Below, in pieces: positions 49,691-57,243 of a stretch of 62,431 bases of DNA (position 1 is the stretch's first letter; every line of letters starts with the position of its first letter). Source of the stretch: Prevotellaceae bacterium UBA1710 (GTDB lineage: Bacteria > Bacteroidota > Bacteroidia > Bacteroidales > Bacteroidaceae); contig DCJC01000034.1 in the NCBI GenBank assembly GCA_002317355.1, positions 1 to 62,431 of the forward strand. Reading direction: 5' to 3'. The notes below the pieces were generated by a model. The model was given only the letters and a program-made list of their open reading frames with translations, did no database searches and was not told where the DNA came from. The translations under genes were made by a program, and so were the position numbers.

Positions 49691-51829
49691 TTACTTCCCT
49701 GAGATCTCCTTCACCAATCGATCTGCCTTGCCCCACTTATCCATCAGATAGACAACATAGCGGATATCAACACCGATGCAACGAGCAAGCTTTGTGTCGA
49801 AGAAGATATCACCAGAGAGAGAATCCCAGTTGCCATCGAAAGCAAGTCCGATAAGCTCACCCTTGCCATTGAACATAGGGCTACCAGAGTTACCGCCAGT
49901 AATATCATTATTAGTAAGGAAGCAGAGCTGAAGCTTACCAGTTGTCTTATCAGTATAACGACCGAAGTCCTTGACAGAGAGAAGATCCTTCATGATAGGC
50001 TCAGCAAAGTACTCTACATTGTACTTTCCCTGATCAGCAGTAGCCTCATCGCCCTGCTTCATCTTAGCCAACATACTCTCAGCTGTGGTGTAGTAGCCAG
50101 AATCATAGCCACCGATGCTGTAACCACCAATCTGACCATAAGAGAGACGCATGGTGAAGTTGGCATCAGAATAGTGAGGCATATCCTCTTCCATACGTAC
50201 CTTGGCAGCACAGAGGTAGCGCTCCTGAAGCTCTATCTTCTCTGTGATAGAAGTATATTGCTCGCGGATATTGTTGATAAGCTGGATAAGATCGTAACCC
50301 ATCTGCATGCCAAGATCCTTCTGCACACTCTTCTTGTTGAAGAAGATCTTGGTATCTGGCTTCATGATGAGTGACTTGCTGAAGAGATGGTCAACGTATG
50401 CCTGATAGTCGCCCTTGAACTTAGAGTCGATAGTGTAGTAGAAGTTAGGAATCCACTCCTGATCAACGCATGTGCGGTAGTTCTGAAGCAAAGTAACGAG
50501 AATCTCCTTCTCTGTTGCCTCATCCCATTCCTCACTATTATCAGCAAACTCAATATAACGCTTACTTGGATTATCCTTAGGTCCCTTAACCTCCTTACGG
50601 TTGATTCTCAGCGCTCTTGATGTAAGCTCAGAACCACGCTGGAAGGTCTCAAGATAGAAAGTGAGAGGCTTTGCAATGGCAGCACGCTTTGTGTAGAGGT
50701 CAACGAGTGAGAGGAAATCGAGCTTACCCTTGAGATAACCCGTTGAATCCTGATAAGCCTGAATCTTCTCCTCCATAGCCTCCTTCATACGAACAATACC
50801 GATACTATCGATACACTTGTTCATACCAATGGCATTCTTCCAGTAGTTAGAAGACTGGGCATACTTTGAGTCGTACTTGATACGTACAGCCTCATCAGCA
50901 TCCATGTGACGACGCATTACCTCCTGACGAATACCACGCACCTTGATACGAGGCTCATGCTCACAGTCGCGCATCTCCTGAATACCAAAGCTTGAACGAT
51001 AGCGCTCTGTGCTTCCTGGGTAACCCATTGTCATGGCGAAGTCGCCTTCCTTATATCCATCGAACGATACCTTTGCCCATGTCTTAGGATGCATAGGTAC
51101 GTTCTTCTCGCTGTAAGGAGCAGGACCACCAGTCTCTGGATCTACGTAGATACGGAACACAGAGTAGTCACATGTCTGGCGAGGCCACATCCAGTTGTCG
51201 GTCTCACCACCAAACTTACCCATTGACTTTGGAATAGAGAACACAAGGCGCACATCCTGATAGTCGCGATATACTGAGAGGAAGTACTTGTTTCCCTCGA
51301 AGAAAGGCTTGATCTCTGCACGGAGAGTTGGATCCTCCTTCTTCACTACAAGATTCTCCACCTCCTCAAGTCCGTTGATCATCTGCTCCTGCTCATCAAT
51401 AGAGAGAACGAAGAATCCGAGACTGTCAAGCACAGGAGTGATATCCTTCTGTGATACCATGAAACTAACGAACAGGTCCTCGTTTGGCAATTCTTCCTCG
51501 TATGACTTTGCACAGAAACCATTCAGCATATAGTCATGCTCTACGGTTGAGTGACTTCGAATAGCCTCAAAACCGCAATGGTGGTTAGTGAAGACAAGAC
51601 CGTTAGGAGAAACTACTACACCAGAGCAGAAGCCACCGAAGTTGACTACTGAACGACAGATTGCATCAGAATCTGAATAAAGCTTGCTCTGAGGCAAGGC
51701 AAATCCCTCTGCCTGCATCTGCTTAAATGCTCCCTCAGGGAGATTGTAGAGTGTCCACATACCCTCATCAGCTGATGCTGTAAGGGATGAGAACAAAAGC
51801 ATTAAACTGTAAAATAGCTTTTTCATCAT
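49691..51829 (-). CDS. S46-family dipeptidyl-peptidase (DPP7-type)
   Basis: A 712-residue exported serine exopeptidase that releases dipeptides from the N-terminus of oligopeptides in the periplasm, feeding amino-acid use. Signal peptide 1-20. The chymotrypsin-like halves carry the catalytic histidine in FTNHHCGFEAI and the nucleophile S648 in TGGNSGSPMF. A helical domain between them covers the active site. The residue 18 positions after the nucleophile is Gly (AFDGNW). In S46 enzymes a Gly here goes with the broad, hydrophobic DPP7 type, while an Arg gives the acidic-residue-specific DPP11 type. It lies 12 nt after the flippase gene on the same strand. Confidence 0.92.
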   Translation of the reverse strand: MMKKLFYSLMLLFSSLTASADEGMWTLYNLPEGAFKQMQAEGFALPQSKLYSDSDAICRSVVNFGGFCSGVVVSPNGLVFTNHHCGFEAIRSHSTVEHDYMLNGFCAKSYEEELPNEDLFVSFMVSQKDITPVLDSLGFFVLSIDEQEQMINGLEEVENLVVKKEDPTLRAEIKPFFEGNKYFLSVYRDYQDVRLVFSIPKSMGKFGGETDNWMWPRQTCDYSVFRIYVDPETGGPAPYSEKNVPMHPKTWAKVSFDGYKEGDFAMTMGYPGSTERYRSSFGIQEMRDCEHEPRIKVRGIRQEVMRRHMDADEAVRIKYDSKYAQSSNYWKNAIGMNKCIDSIGIVRMKEAMEEKIQAYQDSTGYLKGKLDFLSLVDLYTKRAAIAKPLTFYLETFQRGSELTSRALRINRKEVKGPKDNPSKRYIEFADNSEEWDEATEKEILVTLLQNYRTCVDQEWIPNFYYTIDSKFKGDYQAYVDHLFSKSLIMKPDTKIFFNKKSVQKDLGMQMGYDLIQLINNIREQYTSITEKIELQERYLCAAKVRMEEDMPHYSDANFTMRLSYGQIGGYSIGGYDSGYYTTAESMLAKMKQGDEATADQGKYNVEYFAEPIMKDLLSVKDFGRYTDKTTGKLQLCFLTNNDITGGNSGSPMFNGKGELIGLAFDGNWDSLSGDIFFDTKLARCIGVDIRYVVYLMDKWGKADRLVKEISGK

Positions 51830-51841
51830 TATATTAGTTTT

Positions 51842-53299
51842 TTATCGTTTTCTTATTTCGAGAGCCCAAACCATACCAGCATAGAGCATTATGAGCACGG
51901 TGTTGAGAGCCATTCGGAGGATATCATTCATGCCCTCTGTCACGAGATGCATCACAGCATAGAGAGCTCCTGTTACACATACATAGAGCGCAAGTCTTCC
52001 CAAGCCGTAGTTGATTGGGTATTTCTTCTGACCAATAACATAAGAGAGCACCATGGCAGTACCGTAACCCGCTACTCCACCCCATGCACAAGCCATATAG
52101 CTATATTCAGGAATGAAGAAATAGTTGATTGCCAAGAGAACGATACATCCGGCAGCAGAGAACCAAGCACCATAGATAGTCTTGTCGATGAGCTTATACC
52201 AGAACGATAGGTTGAAATACACACCCATCATTATCTCAGCAGCCATAACGATAGGCACTACCTGCATTCCTTCTCTATAGTCACCACCAAGTATCTTCTC
52301 GAGGATAGGCATATAGGCTATCACACAGAGGAATGCCAAGAGCGTGAAGATAAGGAAGTACTTCATTGCTGCTGCATAGTATTCCTTCTTATCACCATCC
52401 TTCGACTTTGCAAACACGATTGGCTCGTAGGCATAACGGAATGCCTGAGTTATCATAGCCATAATCATGGCAACCTTTACACAAGCTCCATAGATACCAA
52501 GCTGCACCTTACCCTCATGCGCATCAGGATAAACGAGTGGGAAGACTATCTTGTCTGCTGTCTGATTGAGAATTCCTGCTATACCCAATACAAGGATAGG
52601 CCATGAATACTTGAACATTCTGCGGAGAAGAGTGAAATCCACTATCTTGAATGGTATCCCTTTCTCCTTACAATACACTCGTGCAGCCACATGCTCGTGA
52701 GCAAACTCTGGTATGAAGAAGAAGGTTATAAAACCTGTGCAGACGAGATTGAACGCAAAGACATAGAACACATCATCTTTTCCAAGCCAGAGGTAATAGA
52801 TGAGGTTCAGGCTTATGTTCAAGATGATAAACAGCAGTTTGAGCGAAGCAAACTTGATAGGCCTCTTCTTGTATCTGAGGTAAGAGAACGGTATTGCCTG
52901 GAACGCATCAAGAGCCACCACGCATGCAAGCATCAGTATGTAGTCCTTATGATCCACATAGCCAAGAGCCTCGCTTATCGGATTGATAAAGCCGAATGTC
53001 AAAGCAAGGAATGTAGCTGTGAGCGCACTCACCATGAAGACTGTGGTAGAGAACACGCAATGCGGATTCTCATCATCCTTGTTGGCAAAGCGGAAGAATG
53101 TTGTCTCCATTCCGAAAGTGAGTATCACGAGGATAAGCGCTACATAGGCATAGAGATTAGTCACTATACCATAGCCTCCACTTGCTGCTGAGATTACATG
53201 AGTGTAAAGTGGCACAAGCAGATAGTTGAGAAATCTGCCAACGATACTGCTCAAACCATATACCGCAGTATCCTTTAAGAGAGATTTTAAGTTTGCCAT
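51842..53299 (-). CDS. Polysaccharide flippase (Wzx/MATE-like)
   Basis: A 485-residue inner-membrane protein with 12-14 predicted membrane segments. It belongs to the oligosaccharide-flippase superfamily, which moves lipid-linked sugars or peptidoglycan precursors across the membrane. The N-terminus (MANLKSLLKDTAVYGLSSIV, GRFLNYLLVPLYT) is typical of this family in Bacteroidales, as are FGMETTFFRFA and VYFNLSFWYKL. No glycosyltransferase or polymerase genes are adjacent, so it is probably a housekeeping flippase, not part of a capsule cluster. The start overlaps no other gene. Confidence 0.88.
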   Translation of the reverse strand: MANLKSLLKDTAVYGLSSIVGRFLNYLLVPLYTHVISAASGGYGIVTNLYAYVALILVILTFGMETTFFRFANKDDENPHCVFSTTVFMVSALTATFLALTFGFINPISEALGYVDHKDYILMLACVVALDAFQAIPFSYLRYKKRPIKFASLKLLFIILNISLNLIYYLWLGKDDVFYVFAFNLVCTGFITFFFIPEFAHEHVAARVYCKEKGIPFKIVDFTLLRRMFKYSWPILVLGIAGILNQTADKIVFPLVYPDAHEGKVQLGIYGACVKVAMIMAMITQAFRYAYEPIVFAKSKDGDKKEYYAAAMKYFLIFTLLAFLCVIAYMPILEKILGGDYREGMQVVPIVMAAEIMMGVYFNLSFWYKLIDKTIYGAWFSAAGCIVLLAINYFFIPEYSYMACAWGGVAGYGTAMVLSYVIGQKKYPINYGLGRLALYVCVTGALYAVMHLVTEGMNDILRMALNTVLIMLYAGMVWALEIRKR

Positions 53300-53309
53300 T
53301 TTTGTAATA

Positions 53310-53526
53310 GAGGCCTCTCCCCCCGCCCTCTCCCGTAGAGAGGGAGCCGGAAGGCGGTGGGCCTTACACCATTATTGTTATAGATCTTTTCTTTTTTTTC
53401 GAGGTTTCGAGTATTCGACAATTCGAGAAATCGATGATTCGACAATTCTGGAATTTCGATTTTTCGGGATCTCCCCACTATCCGAATGGGGCTCCCTCTC
53501 TACGGGAGAGGGCGGGGGGAGAGGCC
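53310..53526. repeat. Inverted pair of GC-rich palindromes around an 8-nt TTCGA array
   Basis: GCCCTCTCCCGTAGAGAGGG (about 53322) and CCCTCTCTACGGGAGAGGGC (about 53493) are inverted copies. Between them TTCGA-like cores lie at 53398, 53406, 53414, 53422, 53430, 53438 and 53446, then at 53455 and 53463: an 8-nt grid with one slip. The arrangement resembles REP doublets. Confidence 0.8.
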
Positions 53527-53532
53527 GTTTTT

Positions 53533-54822
53533 CTATCCAAAGAACAGATAGCATATCGCTATTGCTGCGATAACGCCAGCGAGATCTGCCAATAATCCTG
53601 CAGCTACGGCATGACGAGTGTACTTGATGTTCACAGCACCGAAATATACTGCAAGAATGTAGAATGTGGTGTCGGTACTTCCCTGGAAGATACATGCCAA
53701 TCTTCCTACGAAGCTATCAGCACCAAAGGTCTGCATCGTGTCAACCATCATTCCGCGAGCTCCTGAACCTGAGAGAGGCTTCATTATTGCCGTTGGGAGA
53801 GCATCTACGAATGCGGTATCTATTCCACAAGCACTAATGCACCATTTCACGCCATCAATAACAATCTCCATAGCACCCGATGCTCTGAACACTCCGATAG
53901 CCACGAGGATAGCCACAAGATAAGGTATGATACGAACGGCTGTCTGGAATCCTTCCTTCGCACCTTCTATAAAGGCATCATACACATTCACCTTCTTTCT
54001 TACTCCTGCCAATATAAAGCCCGTGATGATAGTCATAAGAAGGATAGTAGCTGTAGAGGTGCTCACCTTATTCATCGTATCCGGATCCATCTGCGAGAAG
54101 CCCCAGATGATAGCACCAACCGCAGCACATGCACCACCAAGCGTGAGCATCATGGTGCGGTTGAAGAGGTTTATCTTCTGATAGATAGAAGTGATGATGA
54201 TACCCGCGATGGTTGCCACGAAGGTAGCAAGAAGTATAGGTATGAAGATATCCGTCGGTTGTGCTGCTCCCATCTGAGCCCTATAGGTCATGATGCTCAC
54301 AGGTATGAGCGTCAATCCAGAGGTGTTGAGTACAAGGAACATGATCATAGGGTTGGAGGCTGTTGCCTTTGCCCTGTCATATTCTTCGCTGCTCATTGGT
54401 TGCAGGTCATTTTTAATTTTTAATTTTTCATTCTTAATCTCATCCATCTGCTCCATCGCCTTAAGTCCTAAAGGTGTTGCAGCATTATCAAGACCAAGCA
54501 TATTGGCAGCAATATTCATGAAGATACTACCTGTAACCGGATGTCCCTTAGGAATATCAGGAAAGAGACGTGAGAAGACAGGAGCAAGTATCTTGGCAAT
54601 CACATTCACTACCCCACCCTTCTCGCCAATCTTCATGATTCCGAGCCAGAGCGAAAGCACACCTGTGAGTCCGATGGATATCTCGAAAGCAGTCTTTGAC
54701 GACTCAAACGTGGAGTTCATCATAGCAGGGAAGACATCAAAGTCACCCATCACCACAAGTCGGAACAATGCGATGACAAAGGCTATGACGAAGAATGCTA
54801 TCCAAATATAGTTTAGTACCAT
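53533..54822 (-). CDS. SpmA-SpmB fusion (nucleoside-recognition/Gate) membrane protein
   Basis: A 429-residue inner-membrane protein that joins the two spore-maturation proteins SpmA and SpmB, each a Gate domain. The first half carries NMLGLDNAATPLGLKAM and LVLNTSGLTLIP, the second PTAIMKPLSGSGARGMMVD and FQGSTDTTFYILAVYFG. Bacteroidales do not sporulate. The role is unknown, although transport is plausible. Between the halves, near residues 127-138, a stretch IKNEKLKIKND is encoded by 7-nt repeats of AATTTTT type (54408-54442), apparently an intergenic-type repeat that settled in a tolerant loop. It shares the strand with the downstream flippase. Confidence 0.9.
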   Translation of the reverse strand: MVLNYIWIAFFVIAFVIALFRLVVMGDFDVFPAMMNSTFESSKTAFEISIGLTGVLSLWLGIMKIGEKGGVVNVIAKILAPVFSRLFPDIPKGHPVTGSIFMNIAANMLGLDNAATPLGLKAMEQMDEIKNEKLKIKNDLQPMSSEEYDRAKATASNPMIMFLVLNTSGLTLIPVSIMTYRAQMGAAQPTDIFIPILLATFVATIAGIIITSIYQKINLFNRTMMLTLGGACAAVGAIIWGFSQMDPDTMNKVSTSTATILLMTIITGFILAGVRKKVNVYDAFIEGAKEGFQTAVRIIPYLVAILVAIGVFRASGAMEIVIDGVKWCISACGIDTAFVDALPTAIMKPLSGSGARGMMVDTMQTFGADSFVGRLACIFQGSTDTTFYILAVYFGAVNIKYTRHAVAAGLLADLAGVIAAIAICYLFFG

Positions 54823-54829
54823 GCTTTCT

Positions 54830-54857
54830 GGTGTTGGGTGTTAGGTGGTAGGTGTTA
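54830..54857. repeat. 7-nt-period GGTGTTA array
   Basis: Units GGTGTTG, GGTGTTA, GGTGGTA and GGTGTTA start at 54830, 54837, 54844 and 54851. The array encodes the last four residues and stop codon of the thioesterase gene. Confidence 0.75.
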
Positions 54858-55305
54858 GAATCACATCATACTCTGGTGTCATTGCGAGCTTTCCATCACG
54901 CAAGCCAACCAACTCAACCTTTGCACGGATGCAGAGCTTATCATCAGAAGCACGGAAGATATCCTGCTTGAAGATGTAGCGTATGCCTTCCTTTGTTACA
55001 TTGAGGCATGAGATAAACTCATCATCACACTTCAATGGCACCTTATACTGCAAGTCCATACGAGCCACTACCACATCAACTCCCTGCTCATGGAGTTCCG
55101 CAAAACTCATGTTCTTGCTTCTGAGGAAACAATGTCGTGTATGCTCCAGATAATGCAGGTAATTAGCGTTATTCACAATTCCCTGAATATCACACTCATA
55201 GTCACGCACTTCCATACGTGTCTGGAACATATAAGACCTACCCCCATGCCCTTCCTGTGGAGGGAGGGGAGTAGATACACTTTTCCCGTTATTATTATCG
55301 CTCAT
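54841..55305 (-). CDS. Hotdog-fold acyl-CoA thioesterase
   Basis: A 154-residue cytoplasmic thioesterase of the 4HBT/YbgC type, which hydrolyses acyl-CoA or acyl-ACP. The core is MFQTRMEVRDYECDIQGIV, NNANYLHYLEHTRH, then VVARMDLQYKVPLKCDDE. In this family the catalytic acid lies in the D-x-x-G-I-V-N-N-A segment. The N-terminus of the long form (residues 1-25, STPLPPQEGHGGRS) is encoded by a GC-rich palindrome of the intergenic family. The real start may therefore be the methionine at 55230, where the conserved sequence begins. The C-terminus (LTPTT) comes from a 7-nt array. Confidence 0.83.
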   Translation of the reverse strand: MSDNNNGKSVSTPLPPQEGHGGRSYMFQTRMEVRDYECDIQGIVNNANYLHYLEHTRHCFLRSKNMSFAELHEQGVDVVVARMDLQYKVPLKCDDEFISCLNVTKEGIRYIFKQDIFRASDDKLCIRAKVELVGLRDGKLAMTPEYDVILTPTT

Positions 55306-55388
55306 ATTTTGTCTATTATCTTATATTTTTTATTCGTTTATCTTACTATTTACTCCCCTCCCTCTATGGGAGGGGTTAGGGGGTGGGT

Positions 55389-56570
55389 CTACTTTGTCAA
55401 TACCTCCCTGCCTATCCTGCACCTCAGGCACTCCTTCTTATCACAATACTCTTTCTTGAGCTGTATGAGAGCCTGAGAGTCGCCAGCATTTCTTACTGAA
55501 AGACCACATTCCTGCCACATCCTTACGATGTTATTGTCCTCTGGCTTTATCTCATCAAAAAGGTCGAAGGCACGCTCACAAAGCACTTCCTTACCATTCT
55601 CCCTACCATAGGCAAACATGATAGGAATAACCGTGTTGATGACTATCAGGTTGAGCTTTGAGCCCTTCACGCCAAGCAACTTACCCACAGCCTTCACATC
55701 CTTGCATTCAAGCATCTGTGAAAGACCTGTTCTTTGCTCGTGATACATCCTCGCAAGTTCCATAACCCTTACGTGAGGAAAGTTCTGCGGCCTTGTCCTC
55801 AGATACTTCCACATCACACTGTTCATCGGTTCGAGTCCGAATTTCTTCTGAAGATAAGAGTACTCCTTAGAATATTTCTCATCAACCCTATCCAGCAATC
55901 CTGCCTGCCCAATGAACAATGCCTCTATCTGAAAGAGGTCATCCCTATGATGAGCTGCCTTGTTGAGATCTATACGCATTGCCCAAGCCTCAAGGGCATC
56001 GTTATTCACGCCAAACCCGAAATTACGAGCCAATGTCTGGAAGTAGGCATCTTCCCAAGAGCCACACGAATCCTTCATCCTCTTCACTATCTCGCGCGTC
56101 TTACGTTCAAGGCGCTCTGTCTGCAAAGCCGACATAAACATATGCGTCTTCACCTTCGGGATATCAGGTATTCGCTCATGGCAAGGAGGGTATTTATCCT
56201 GATGCAGCAGATGCTCATAGTCTGCCTTCAGTTTCTCAGGCACTTTCAGCACCATCTGTGCAGGCATCCTACCCGAAGAAGTCATCACATCCATGTCAGC
56301 ATTCTCCACCACATGGAGTATCACATTATCGTAAGCCGCATCCTTGTCATGCCCATGTCTGAACCAGTCTGAGGCTTTCAGATGAATCTCCACATTACCT
56401 ACCCATTCGGTACCGTTCACACGAATCTTCGCATTGAAGAAATCAGGCCCAGCATCACCTCTGTTATGCAGTCCAGGGTCTATTACCTCTACCGTTCTGT
56501 CATCGGTAGTGGTAAGCGTACCAAGGGGGTACAATCGGTGCTTCCATGTATAGTGTAATAACTTCTCCAT
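55389..56570 (-). CDS. DUF2851-family protein
   Basis: A 393-residue soluble protein of the DUF2851 family, almost restricted to Bacteroidetes. It begins MEKLLHYTWKHRLYPLGTL with DPGLHNRGDAGPDFFNAKI, GNVEIHLKASDWFRHGHDKD and DNVILHVVENAD. These conserved His and Asp residues suggest a nuclease-like or metal-binding core, but no activity is known. The C-terminus has a cysteine cluster (CDKKECLRCRIG). The start was chosen at 56570 because the promoter word TACCTTTG lies 10 nt upstream, inside the longer open frame. It is divergent from the tRNA gene. Confidence 0.88.
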   Translation of the reverse strand: MEKLLHYTWKHRLYPLGTLTTTDDRTVEVIDPGLHNRGDAGPDFFNAKIRVNGTEWVGNVEIHLKASDWFRHGHDKDAAYDNVILHVVENADMDVMTSSGRMPAQMVLKVPEKLKADYEHLLHQDKYPPCHERIPDIPKVKTHMFMSALQTERLERKTREIVKRMKDSCGSWEDAYFQTLARNFGFGVNNDALEAWAMRIDLNKAAHHRDDLFQIEALFIGQAGLLDRVDEKYSKEYSYLQKKFGLEPMNSVMWKYLRTRPQNFPHVRVMELARMYHEQRTGLSQMLECKDVKAVGKLLGVKGSKLNLIVINTVIPIMFAYGRENGKEVLCERAFDLFDEIKPEDNNIVRMWQECGLSVRNAGDSQALIQLKKEYCDKKECLRCRIGREVLTK

Positions 56571-56580
56571 AATTAGCTGA

Positions 56581-56588
56581 CAAAGGTA
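56581..56588 (-). promoter_or_regulatory. Promoter of the DUF2851 gene
   Basis: TACCTTTG on the minus strand, 10 nt before the chosen ATG, so only a few leader nucleotides are expected. Confidence 0.55.
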
Positions 56589-56669
56589 CAAATACTTTCG
56601 CATAAACTTACATTTTTGTCGTTGAAAATCGCTAAAATGGCGTCATATTCATAAAAATCCGTACAAAAA

Positions 56670-56701
56670 TTTGGATATTTCCATAAATTTCACTACTTTT
56701 G
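56670..56701 (+). promoter_or_regulatory. Promoter of the tRNA with anticodon CAT
   Basis: TTTG (56670-56673), 20 bp, TACTTTTG (56694-56701). Confidence 0.8.
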
Positions 56702-56781
56702 CATCCACAAAATCGAGTCGCACCCTATGACGGTAGTTTTCGAGCTTCCATAAGAAGGCTATTTGAGGGTCGATGAGATTC

Positions 56782-56855
56782 GGGCTTATAGCTCAGTTGG
56801 TTAGAGCAACAGACTCATAATCTGGAGGTCCTAGGTTCAAGCCCTAGTTGGCCCA
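56782..56855 (+). tRNA. tRNA with anticodon CAT (Met or Ile2)
   Basis: A 74-nt cloverleaf starting GGGCTTATAGCTCAG with anticodon loop CTCATAA, T-stem CTAGG/CCTAG and discriminator A. It could be elongator Met or the lysidine-modified Ile2, which sequence inspection alone does not settle. The acceptor stem has one T-T mismatch. Confidence 0.9.
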
Positions 56856-56861
56856 CGGAAA

Positions 56862-56888
56862 AGAGAACTTCACGGTTCTCTTTTTTTG
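56862..56888 (+). terminator. Terminator after the tRNA
   Basis: AGAGAAC and GTTCTCT around CTTCACG-type loop bases, followed by eight T. Confidence 0.85.
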
Positions 56889-57243
56889 TGCCCATAAGGT
56901 TTTGCCTTAGAATTGCAAGTACAAAGGTATAAACTTTTCTTTCATGTTCCAAGAAAAATCACAACATTCTAATATTGGTGTTGCAATACGTTTTTACAGT
57001 TAAAACTCACATAAACTGCTGAAAATAAATGTAAAACAAAGTTTCCTATCTACTGGTCATACATCCAAATGCAACATAAGCTGCTCATGAAATTTCATTT
57101 CCACCCGAATAAAACCGACTATTCGACCCATTGAAGAATCATGGTTCATTTACAAAAGGAATCTGTAAACTCTGGACCACCTTTCTGACCACTTCGTTCA
57201 GCATCATAAACGATGTTCTATAGAACCTCTCTACTAAGTATGT
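56889..57243. other. Gap between the tRNA and the accessory cassette
   Basis: No gene was found. A minus-strand TACCTTTG (56932-56939) points at the tRNA without a gene behind it, and a TAAGG/CCTTA hairpin lies at 56894-56908. No copy of the tRNA 3' end was recognised that would mark an attachment site. Confidence 0.4.

Noticed and set aside
56782..57243. tRNA attachment site for an integrative element
   Set aside because: No integrase and no repeat of the tRNA 3' end were seen in the window. The far boundary of the cassette is outside it.
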